Shown one piece after another: positions 31,125 through 40,650 of a DNA stretch of 42,184 nt. The notes under the pieces are model-generated. The model made no database searches, was not told the origin of the DNA, and saw only the letters and a list, made by a program, of their open reading frames with translations. Both the position numbers and the translations under genes were made by a program. The stretch is from contig JAQGAU010000093.1 in the NCBI GenBank assembly GCA_034698045.1, positions 1-42,184 on the forward strand, in the 5' to 3' direction. This DNA comes from Paramacrobiotus richtersi (taxonomy: Eukaryota > Tardigrada > Eutardigrada > Parachela > Macrobiotidae). Each line of letters starts with the position of its first letter. The first letter of the stretch is position 1.

Positions 31125-32416
31125 CTAATTATGCTTTTTAACATCGTATTTGATGACTGCTGGATCGGAAAAATGTCCCATAAAGAGAATTGTGTTGCTG
31201 GCATCATGTCGGATGAAGAACAGAAATGGACGATCCGCTATGAATTTGCCTCTTGGATTCGGTGGAAGAAGATAGTTTTTCAAATTGACTAGTGTTGCTG
31301 CCGCTGCCTCCGTTATTTTCTCACTGCCATCTGGAAGAAATTCACCGATTAGGAATAGAAAATTTAGCGGACGGAGCTACTGCTTTATCGTATTTTTGCC
31401 TAAAATAAACAATACATCATACTGGAACTAACAGCCATTAAACAAAGAAATCTGCAACACAGAAACATACCGACATATGCCTTCTGGCGGGCCTTGCTGA
31501 TACTCGTACAACAGGGAGAAATTCCAGAAAAGTCCGCATCCGCTTTTGAGGAACCAGTGGGCATACCCAGAGCCCGTAACACCTGCTCCACATAACTGTG
31601 CTGAATGGTGAATTTTGGCATTTGGACCTTCATGTGCGTTACGGGATGTAAGCCATTTATCGCCGCCAGCAGTTTCTTCGGTGCTAGTAGTTTGCTTAGA
31701 TTGCTTAGTACTTGGTCAGATGAATGCTTCTCAAACAGTCCATTCTTCTTTCCAGGCAGTACAAAATACGCACTGCAAGATTCTCCATTATACGGCACTT
31801 GCAGGATTTTTGCGTTCCCAAGTTCTTTACTTTTGCAGTACTTGAACGTTTGAGTGGTGCGCGTCATACACAGCAGAACTGACTTCCCGGAGGCAGTTCT
31901 GAATGGTTCCCATGTAGTTTTACCCTCGCTGAACTGCCGCTCCCAGTTGGTATTGAAGTACAACGCGCTGGATAACACGAGTGCCGTATGCAATATGCCG
32001 TCACCCGGAGATACCACATCGTGTATATTTCCCTTGACTTCGAAGAGTTTCGCCAAATTCTCTGCGTACTGACTGCAAACCTCAAGACAATCACTGAGGA
32101 ATGCATCGTTGCCTATATACACCTTATAGCAGTCTTTTGAATCCTCGTCATCGTATGACGTGTAACGTCGGAGGTCTATTTCATCGGTTGTCATTTGGGC
32201 ATAGTTTGCGGATAACGTTTCCACGGTATTCCGTGCATTTCGTCCTAGCACGCTGGCGATTTCCTGCGCGGTGTTCCCTTTGGCTCCGTTGTACACCACG
32301 AGTAAAGCAATCTCCGCCGACAAGGGAGATGCTATGAAATTCTTGGTTGTGAACAGATGCTTGTATGTACGCAGAGAAAAAGTGCAACGGTCGGCGGAAT
32401 AGTCCAGATCTGCCAT
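31125..32416 (-). CDS. Serpin S4 (2 exons), lacks helix F segment, altered hinge
   Basis: Exons on the minus strand: 32416-31471 and 31330-31125, with a 140-nt phase-1 intron (donor GTATGT, acceptor TTTCTTCCAG); 383 residues. It starts MADLDYSADRC. The frame is open throughout, but the segment running from the end of strand 1A through helix F (ANCIPVDF to FIEEHT in S2, 26 residues) is replaced by one residue: LFEVKGNIHDVV. That is a clean 75-nt in-frame deletion at about 32036. The hinge reads SEKITEAAAAT, with Ile at P15 where Gly is usual. Predicted P1 is Y335 and P1' L336 (LKNYLL), unlike the Cys of the others. The C-terminus extends to VIKYDVKKHN. Either a non-inhibitory or newly shaped serpin, or an early pseudogene. 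Confidence 0.82.
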
Positions 32417-32500
32417 GTCTGAACCTGGAAGAGTCCCTTTAACTTGAATCGGGGCTGGATGATAACTTGGACCAAGCTTATGGACGGGTTGCCGCGATGT

Positions 32501-32515
32501 ATGCTATAATATAAT
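32501..32515 (-). promoter_or_regulatory. TATA-like element of S4
   Basis: ATTATATTATAGCAT on the minus strand, about 85-100 bp upstream of the S4 ATG, next to the shared ACATCGCGGCAACCCGT stretch. Confidence 0.45.
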
Positions 32516-32866
32516 AGCCATATCCGCTTGTTTATTGTTCAAGCTGAAATGGGAGATGCCGTCTTCTACCCGAACTGTGGAAAAATATTTTCTATATGAT
32601 ATTATGAAAACTTGATCCCAGCAGCTGGGCGGCGAATTTCCAGTAAAGTTGTGACTTTAAAACTGCACATAATTCGAGAATCGTACGTCGCCGCTATCAA
32701 CTCCAGCTCAGGCCAAGTTGTATTTCTCCAGCGGAAAATCAAAGTTTATCCTGCCATAGTACGCGTTTTCATATATATATATCGCAAAGTAGGTCATCTC
32801 GGCATGGAGGCTGGCACAGTCGATGATTGTGCGCAAAGCCGCAATCCTTTCATGTTTACGGCTGAA

Positions 32867-32952
32867 TTATCGATCGACGTTAGTCTTTCTTTGTACCATA
32901 CACAGAAGCAGTTGCTTCTGTATGGTGCTGAAAGACCACTATCGATCGATAA
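32867..32952. repeat. Long near-perfect hairpin upstream of S4
   Basis: The best preserved copy of the serpin upstream module. TTATCGATCG begins and CGATCGATAA ends an 86-bp imperfect palindrome. The inner arms ACCATACACAGAAGCA and TGCTTCTGTATGGT pair almost fully around a 2-nt centre. It lies 451 bp upstream of the S4 ATG. Confidence 0.8.
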
Positions 32953-33578
32953 CGGTTGAGTCACGTGTTCTCCACCACCGCAGCGGAACACATAAAGTTG
33001 ACATTTCCGTTTCAAAACAGTTCAGTACTGCATGCTTCAGTGCGAAAATTACTTTGCAATGGGTTTGCAGAATTTTCCAAAAGAGATTCTGGTGTTCAGT
33101 GTTAATGTCCTCACCCCATACGTACAAACATTTGCGACAATACCAGCACACCAGCCATGTGATCCATGGCTGCACAGAAATACACCAAAACGAACCGTAG
33201 AAGTAATAGGTATACTAGATGTGTGTTGCCGAACACAAACGCAGCTAATGTTTCCCTAATATTTTATGACAGGAGAAATGCAGTACTGGCTTATTTCTCT
33301 AGAAAGTTCGAATGTCGTTAACAGAAATAGGTAGAAATTAAATCGTAAACTCGGTGGAAGGAAAATGAACAAAAGAGCAAGATCAGCATATAAAACCAAG
33401 ATAATGACCTTTTCAAACGGCTGCAAACAACCTGCAGTGTGCATTGTTACCATTGAAATATGAGCGATTAGAAGTGAGCGATCATACATTGCTCCAAATT
33501 GATCTGGTCTAAACTTGACAACATCTAAACACAATAGACGAAAGTCCGTCTCATCATGCTTTTCAACTAACAGCGGAG
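32953..33578. other. Outer S4 upstream region and S5 3' flank
   Basis: The first part continues the shared serpin upstream block (CCACCACCGCAGCGGA). A short element, CCATGTGATCCATGGCTGCA near 33157, recurs near 35537. The part from about 33256 to 33578 is conserved with the S2 and S3 3' flanks and includes the CCAAATTGATCTGGT motif. No gene. Confidence 0.5.
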
Positions 33579-34889
33579 TTATGGGCCACTGGGATCGGCA
33601 ACATGTCCCATGAAAAGAACTGTGTTGCTCGCATCGTGCCGAATCAAGAACAGAAATGGCCGATCTGCTATGAATTTTCCTTTCGTATTTGGCGGAAGAC
33701 AACACTGTTCCATAAAGACTACTGTTGCTGCCGCTGCTTCCGTTCCTTTCTCATTGACATCTGCAAGAAATCAACCGAGTGTCAGTTGAAAGGTTGGCGG
33801 ACAGAACGACTATTCTTTCGTCTTTCAGACTGAAATTGCACATAGCTACAACAGACATTCCATACCAATAAACGCCTTCTGTCGGACCTTGCTGATGCGC
33901 ATCGAGCAAGGGGAAATTCCAGAAAAGTCTGCCTCCGTTTCTGAGAACGCAGTCGGCATACCCAAATCCTGTAAGACCTGCTCCATTTCCAAACTTTGTT
34001 CAATTTTAAATTTTGGCATTTGAACCGTCATGTACGTTATGGGTTGCAGGCTGTTTATGGCCGCCAGAAGTTTCGTTGGCGTTAGGAGCTCGTTCAAACT
34101 GCTTAGTCCATCCTCAGACGCGTGCTTCTTAAACAGTCCCTTCTTCTTTCCAGGCAGTATAAAATACGCGCTACAAAATTCTCCATAATACGGCATTCTC
34201 AGGATTTTCGCGTTCCCAAGGTCTTTACTTTTGCAATAACTAAACTCTGTGGTAGTGTGCATCATATCCACCAGAACTGATTTCCCGTTGGCGGTAGTAA
34301 ATGGTTTCTTTGTGGTTCTTTCCTCGTAGAACTGCCGCTCCCAGTTGGCCTTGAAATACAACGCGTTGACTAACACGAGTGCCGTATGGACTGTGAAATC
34401 AAACGGAGATACCACATCGTGCATTATTCCCTTGGTGTGCTCTTCGATAAACGCGTTAATGCATTGCGAAGCGGATTCTTGGTTCAGAAAATCCAGCGGA
34501 ATGCAGTTGGCTTCATAGAGTTTCACCAAATTCTCGGTGTACTGGCTGCACAGCTGAAAACGATCACTGACGAATGCACCGTTGGCCATGTACAATTTGT
34601 AACATTCTGTTGATTCATCATCATCGTATGAGGTATTACGTTTGACCTCCATTTCATCGGCTTTCATTTGGACGAAGCTTGCGGATAGTTTGTCCACGGT
34701 GTATCGTGCGCTTAGTCCTAAAACATCAGCGATCTCTTGCTGTGTTTTTCCTCTCGCTCCAATGTACGCCATCATCAAAGCAGTCTCGGCCGATAAGGGA
34801 GATATCAAGAAGTTATTGGCTGTAAACAGGTGCTTGTATATCCTAAGAGAAAAACTGCAGCGGTCGGCGGAATGGTCCACGTCCGCCAT
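33579..34889 (-). CDS. Serpin S5 (2 exons), inhibitory-type, Cys-Cys at P1-P1'
   Basis: Exons on the minus strand: 34889-33866 and 33760-33579, with a 105-nt phase-1 intron (donor GTATGG, acceptor TTCTTGCAG); 401 residues. It starts MADVDHSADRC. Complete core: NFLISPLSAETALMMAY, a charged CD-loop (EMEVKRNTSYDDDES), INAFIEEHTKG, LVNALYFKANW, VDMMHTT, and DFSGIS. The hinge is DVNEKGTEAAAAT. Counting from E345 puts C361 at P1 and C362 at P1' (MEQCCL). It closes with FIADRPFLFL and FMGHVADP. Exon 1 is more diverged than S1-S3 and resembles S4 most (GLFKKH, SYDDDES). No signal peptide. Confidence 0.92.
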
Positions 34890-35278
34890 GATCGAACCGG
34901 GGAAGGTTTTAGTTTAAAATCCAAGACGTTGAGTGGTGGGAACCTCGCAGGACCTGCTTCAAATTTTTGAACGAAGCGTATGTTACGTATAATCAACTCA
35001 ATCTGGGTTGTAAAGTAAGATTTTCAAAATATTATACTTTGATCTCAAAAGCTGAGCAGCGAATTTTCGATCTGGAATTAAAATCTGCAGTTCGGAAAGC
35101 GAGCGTCGCAGCTTTATAGCACGCTGTGTTCGAGATGGTAGTTTAGCAGCGAGGACGAAGCAGCCAACGCTACTGCAACTTAAAATCACATGTGTGCATC
35201 ATCATATTTCCGCATCGTAAAGATATCGGCAAGGATGCTGGGACAGTATGTGCACATCGCACTGCTTTTCAGGCTGGA
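34890..35278 (-). promoter_or_regulatory. S5 upstream region
   Basis: Non-coding. GATTATACGTAAC on the minus strand about 90-100 bp upstream of the ATG is a weak TATA-like candidate. The rest resembles the serpin upstream block less well than in S1-S4. Confidence 0.35.
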
Positions 35279-35355
35279 TTATCGATCGATGTAGTGTTCC
35301 TTAGCTTACCTAAGAGACTGCTTCCCGTATGTTGAAGACCACCATCGATCGATAC
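35279..35355. repeat. ATCGATCG-bounded palindromic module upstream of S5
   Basis: Starts TTATCGATCGATG and ends CCATCGATCGATA, 390 bp upstream of the S5 ATG, followed by CGCCACCACCACAGTGG. Confidence 0.65.
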
Positions 35356-35772
35356 CGGTTCAGTTACGTATCCGCCACCACCACAGTGGCTGACCTAAGA
35401 CTAAGCTTCCGGTTCCAAAATAATTAATACTGCTTCGTTGAGAGCGAAAACGTTCTGCACAATAGTTGTTAAATTCTCCAAAGGTGCTCAGTATTCATGT
35501 ATCACACATCTGTATGAACCTTCCGGCAATGTAAGCCATGTAATCCATGGCTGCAGAGAACTGAGCTTGTGATAAACTGCAAACAAAATCACAAGAAAAG
35601 TTGTTTATTAGTTTACATTTATGGAAACAAACCGATCAAAAGTTTCCGTTTACGACAGAAAAATGCAGGTAGTCAAATGCTCAATACTGATTCCTTTCTC
35701 CGGGACGTTGGTCACAAGTTCGCAGTTTCCACAGCGGTATAAAAGAGTGAGCTCGCAGAAACTTCTGGCATG
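35356..35772. other. Spacer between S5 upstream module and S6 3' end
   Basis: Includes CCATGTAATCCATGGCTGCA near 35537, matching the block near 33157, and the S6 3' flank. No gene. Confidence 0.5.
35604..35609 (-). terminator. Possible polyadenylation signal of S6
   Basis: AATAAA on the minus strand, about 164 nt after the S6 stop codon. Confidence 0.4.
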
Positions 35773-37201
35773 CTACGACATGGTGGGATCAGCAACATGT
35801 CCTACAAAGAGAATAGTGTTGCTTCCATCATGGTGTATGAAGAAAAGAAACGGGCGATCAGCTATGAACTCTAGCTTTTCCGGTGACCAAGCCCCACCAC
35901 AGTCATCCCAAATTTCCACCGTTGCTGCAGCAGCTTCTGTTCCCTTTTCGTTTACATCTAGACCCAAAAAAATTCTGATGTTCATTTAACGTTACACGTA
36001 AATATAAAGGGATTGATAAATCTGTTGAAACATACCGATGTATACTTTCTGCACGACCTTGCTGATACATAGCTTAGATCCCGAAGATATTCCAGAAAAA
36101 TCAGCGTTCTGGTCATCAAATGCGGTTGGCATTTCGAGATTACACAACATCTCCTTCATGTCCACATTGTATTCTATTCGAAACTTTGGTAACTGCACCT
36201 TCATATCATGAAAAGTCTTCATGTCGTTGATAGCAGTTTGGAGTTTCTCCGCTGTCAATAGTTGCACTAATTCGCTCAAGCCTTGATCTGGTGCGAGGTC
36301 CTTTTTCGGTTCCCACTTTCCAGATTCTTTTGTTTTTTTGGAAAATTTCGACAACCACTTCTTAAAACCTCTTTTAGGACCATTTTTCTTCGGTTCCACA
36401 AACGTTTCGCGTCCTGGTAACACAAAGATCGCACTGCAGCATCCATCGAGGTACTTATATTGTAGAAATTCCGCTCCGTCGAGTTCTTTGCTTTTAAAAT
36501 AACTGCATTTTGGAACTTCTTTTCGGAGCATCGTATCCACGAGCACTTTCTTTCCCGTTGCGGTGGTAAACTCTCTCTTTTCCGTGCCTTTTTCCCAGAA
36601 AGGATAATGCCATATTGCTTTGAAATACAGCGCGTTAACCAAAATCACTCTCGTATTGACTGTCAAATCCGCCGGGGAAATAACATTATCAATGATATTT
36701 TTCGTATGCTCTTTGACAAATTCGTTCACTTTTCGAACGGCTTCTTCCATGTTTTCGCGAATAAGGAAATCTACACTTTGGCAAGTCGCACCGAACATTG
36801 TCAGTAAATCCGATTTGTACTGCTCATTTAGGGAAAACACTGGACTTTCTTGAACGAATGCTCCATTGGCTAGGCAGAGTTTGTAATGTTCGACGGGGTT
36901 GTTTTCGTCCGGTTCGTAGGCTATCGTAGCCGGTATCGGCTATGAATGTGTCCAGTTCATTCTTTAGCTTCATAATGGAACTGGATATCTCCTGCACCGT
37001 ATGCTGATTGTTCGGATAAAGTAAATCGGCGATTTCTTGTTGGGTTTTTCCCATGGCTCCGATGTATGCCATCAGTAAGGCGATCTCAGCTGATAACGGG
37101 GAAACTAACAAATTAGTGGCACTTGCACCGTGAGTGAAGAGGTAGTCGTAGATTTTCACAGTAAAGCGTAAGCGATCGGACTCGGAGAAATGTTCTGCCA
37201 T
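35773..37201 (-). pseudogene. Serpin S6, frameshifted by a 10-bp repeat; basic insertion
   Basis: Exons on the minus strand: 37201-36036 and 35957-35773, with a 78-nt phase-1 intron (donor GTATGT). Exon 1 begins MAEHFSESDRL in one frame and reads well to about FIADTGYDS. Near 36913-36932 the hexamer TCGTAG is repeated 10 bp apart (36914, 36924), and serpin homology continues in another frame (YEPDENNPVEHYK, LANGAFV) to the end. The upstream frame stops about 25 codons later. Exon 2 is intact: hinge DVNEKGTEAAAAT, predicted P1 Cys (WDDCGG), FIADRPFLFF, and FVGHVADP. A lysine-rich insertion of about 34 residues (coded at about 36294-36408) precedes helix G. Recent pseudogene, polymorphic null, or assembly error. 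It is the most diverged member. Confidence 0.8.
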
Positions 37202-37892
37202 TTTTGCCTTGCAAAACTAACCGCAAAAATGAAAAATCACGGTTGTAATACTAGAGACTAAATCAACATTAATCGGAAATTAGCACCTGAGCTACGTGTA
37301 CACGTTCACAGTGATAAGTATAACTATAAGACTAATAAACAAATACATAAATCAGCCAGTCGAGTAGCCGAATTCATACTAGTTATCAACATATCGCAGA
37401 AAACTGGATAAAGAATACATAAAAATTAATCACCCTGCATTCAGTCCTTTGCATTTGCGCTCTTCGCTCCTGCATTGCGTGCTGGTGTTGCGACATTAAG
37501 TACATTACAGTACTGCATACACGGCTGGGTACAATTACGTAAATTTAACTCATACTGCAGTTGTATGTACGTATCTAAGTGAACAACAGTCACGGGCATT
37601 GCCGCGACAGACAGCATGAGACTAATGAGAGATGTTGCGAGCTCTGTGAATGAGGGAAATACATGACATCGATCGCAGAGGCACGGGTGCGTAAGCATAC
37701 TACATTACATAAGTGTGCAAATTCTTACAAGTGCCTGCAGTTAAAATTTGATTCTTCTGCTGTGGCTGTTGCGGTCTGCTTTCACAACCATCATCATCGT
37801 TGTACCATTACATTTAGAACGCAGAAAAACAAGCCAGTGAAAAAGGAAAAAGTACGTACGTGCTTACATTTCTTCCAATGATGTTTATTAAA
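37202..37892. other. Divergent upstream region between S6 and the eight-TM pseudogene
   Basis: Shared upstream region of two divergent genes. A single ATCGATCG occurs near 37669, but there is no paired module like those of S1-S5. An 85-codon minus-strand frame (about 37441-37698) is not recognised. Confidence 0.5.
37768..37783 (+). promoter_or_regulatory. Conserved upstream box of eight-TM pseudogene
   Basis: GTTGCGGTCTGCTTTC, 110 bp before the pseudogene ATG, matching the boxes of the two intact family members. Confidence 0.55.
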
Positions 37893-39329
37893 ATGTTTTC
37901 ATCACCGAAGTCAGTCACACCAGTTCTGGCAATATGCACTGTTAGTCTGTTATCCATCTCGTAACGGGGTTACTTATACTTGCCATGTCAATAATCGGTA
38001 AGCAAATTACAACAATAGAACAACATTAAACAGTACATGGTTTTACTTCCGTTACAGCATCTATCGGCAGAAAGTCCTTACAATATGTCGTGTTTCTACA
38101 ACATGCCGTGTTCCCGGCAATTTAACGTCCCTGTACACCATTTCTCTGTTGTGCGCAGCATCATTTTCTCTTGGCTTGTATCTACTTCGAGCAAAACCTA
38201 GACATCGATTCGCTGTAGATACGTTTCAAGTGGTAAATATCATCACTGCCGGTGATGTGACTTTGATGACTGCTTTGGAACTTGATGGTATCGTGACACA
38301 TGTGATTTGGTGGTTTATTACAAAAGCCGCATTAGAAAACTGAAGCCTGCGCACGTGTCACTACTGAAAGTTATACATTAAAAAAACACCCAAAATCATT
38401 ATCGTACGTTTTAGAACGCATGTGATTTTATACCTTTCTATGGGAGATGACCGTGGGTACAAGCGGAACTGGACGTGGTGGGGTATCGCGTTTGTTCCGG
38501 TGATTTTGGTGGGAGTGGCTGCGTGCTTGAACATCTTCGGTGCTGGAGCGTATATCAAACTGCATTCTATGGTGAGTTCTCTGCAGTAACTGCGGCATGT
38601 ACTGGAGGATTATGTTAAATGATGCAAATTCCGTTTATATTGGCTTTCGGTCCGCTTTCTAGGACTCACAGAGCGCCCCGGAATTCCTAAAGGAAGAACT
38701 GAATGTCTTAAAGTGCACCTCAACAGCCCAGTTAGCAGCGGGACTGACACTTCTTGCTGTCATTATATATGGTACTCGTTCCGGAAATTCGAAACACCGC
38801 TGTTTTATGTGGGTATATTTTTGTCCTTTAAATACATTTTTTTGTAGGAATGTTCGAAGAACGTTCCCAATGGCTCGATTACACTAAGGCGGAGCTTCTC
38901 TCGTACATGCTCTGCAGCGCTTTTCTGGAAATTATCACGGCTATACTGACCTCGTATGCCTGAGCAGTGGCTTGGGGTTTAATCAAGAAATCCCCTCGCA
39001 CCAAACGCCAGTTCGATGTACTGTCCACAGTCAACACCGTCATCGGCGTTGTCGTCGTCTTAATGCTGACGCTGGCCACAGCAGCCACAGCAGTCTCGTC
39101 CGTGGGGTTAGCGTTTCAACGTTATAACTTGGAGCTCTGGCATTACCACACGCTTAATGGATCGGGCGTGCTGGTCGTCGCTGTAATTAATTTGGCTTTA
39201 TCGGTTAAAACCGTGAAAGTGTCGACGGGGGCGCTGGGATGGATAATACCAGTGGAGATGGAGGAAGTCAGGAAGAGATTTTTGCCTGGTGCGGACAGTT
39301 TACTTGAAGAAGCTTGCTCGGAAGCATGA
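37893..39329 (+). pseudogene. Eight-TM membrane protein 3, broken copy
   Basis: Third family member, on the opposite strand. The exon equivalents are 37893-37997, 38058-38571, 38663-38771 and 38848-39329, with splice sites conserved. Exon 1 begins MFSSPKSVTP but is 8 nt longer than the others, which shifts the frame before the exon's LLILAMSIIG end. Exon 2 has a further shift near its start and about 134 bp of extra sequence with stops (about 38340-38450), after which NWTWWGIAF resumes. Exon 3 is intact (109 nt; LKCTSTAQLAAG). Exon 4 has an in-frame TGA at 38961-38963. A KRQFDVLSTVN stretch and the later TMs remain open. Four independent lesions make it a pseudogene. Confidence 0.85.
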
Positions 39330-40494
39330 TCAGCTCAGTTGTATGTACAACGATAATTCCAATTCCTATGACGTTGTTTACTTGGTGATAAGCAGACAAA
39401 ATTCGTGCCGCTGATAATCTGGCCATTGTGAACATCAGAATAAAGAAAACACCACAGCGCAGTATACGCGGCGGCCTAAACTGCAACCAGCGATTTTTGA
39501 ATAAAACCACAAAAAAACAGACAAAAGTTAGTGCTGCTTTCTAGACACACGATTTTCTGAATTTTAGGACGAAATAACGTTGCTGACTTGGACTGAAACA
39601 AACGGGAGAGTATTGGTGACTTTTGAGCCCGGTTTTTGATTTATACGAGCACAGATCCATTGAAACCATATTATCAATACATTTAATTTTGTGCTATACC
39701 AGCGCCAGTTTAATGAACCACTAAAGCCGATCGCGATTTTTAAGGTAAATACAATTTCGCGCAAAGCCGGGAACGAATGACGAAAGAAACACAAAGGGAA
39801 CGTAAAAGATAAGGAAAAGCCTACAAAGTTATAAGATAGCACAGGTCGGCGACATCGATGTTGTTATTGTGTTCACGCCAGCAGCTTTCGAAATCTACGG
39901 AACTTGGGGCGTCAGCACGAAAAGACTCGTGGATAAAGTAGGGAAAGATCTGTCTGCTGCTACCGGCGAACCACGATCTAAAGAATTTCTTAAACACTGA
40001 CTGTCCATTCTAATGCAACGGGGAAATGCACTGTGCGTAATGGGCACAGTCCCTGATTCGGTCGGTTTCGACGACGTTTTTGTGCTGTAGATCCTGCGCA
40101 GGTATGTTTTTGTTTACAAACATTTCTCCGATCTTTTCAATTTTAATCAGGCACCCGCAAGAATTTGAACTTGCAAGTAACTGTTAGCCCTGCTGTGATA
40201 AGGGAAACCGGTGCAGCGCCTACTGTACTCACAGCAATCAGGGCAACTACCGGTAAAAGGTTGTGTGCGTAATAGAATCTAATCTGATAATTGTGGATCA
40301 ACCCTAAAAATGTACGATAAACTAGCAGCAGTGTTCAAACAACCGAGGAAACTCAGAGGAAGAAAGACAAACAGACAAGTGCACTTAACCATGGCAATAA
40401 ACAGTTTCATGAAGCTGTGAGAACTTACTAGGACGTACAATACGGATTCATTTTGACAAACCACTAGGGTTACTGCCGTTGTTTCCGTAGTCTG
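39330..40494. other. No recognisable gene
   Basis: Unmatched short frames only. A sequence near 40150-40230 looks superficially like a tRNA T arm and acceptor stem on the minus strand but lacks a D arm. Confidence 0.5.
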
Positions 40495-40650
40495 TCTTTT
40501 CCTGCTGTATTTACTACAATGGTGTCCCAGTTGCAGTTTGTTGCGCTTGCTCGTTGAACTGCCGGTCTGCTTTGGCTTTGAAGTATAAGCGCTGGCTAGT
40601 ACCGCACACGCACTGTCCCCGCAATTGAAAACCTGACTCGAGAGCTCTAC
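40495..40650 (-). pseudogene. Serpin relic fragment
   Basis: On the minus strand a stretch reads VLASA and then, after a frameshift, LYFKAKADRQFNEQ, matching the serpin strand 3A region (LANALYFKANW..QFSEG in S2). Further on, VVNTAGKDRL resembles FTTASGKSVL in another frame. The frames are broken, and the hinge exon is not seen at the expected distance. This is a remnant of a seventh array member about 3.3 kb beyond S6. Confidence 0.6.

Noticed and set aside
40140..40235. tRNA-like sequence on the minus strand (TTCAAATTC loop and a partial acceptor stem)
   Set aside because: The T loop is one base too long, and no D arm, A box or anticodon arm can be folded.
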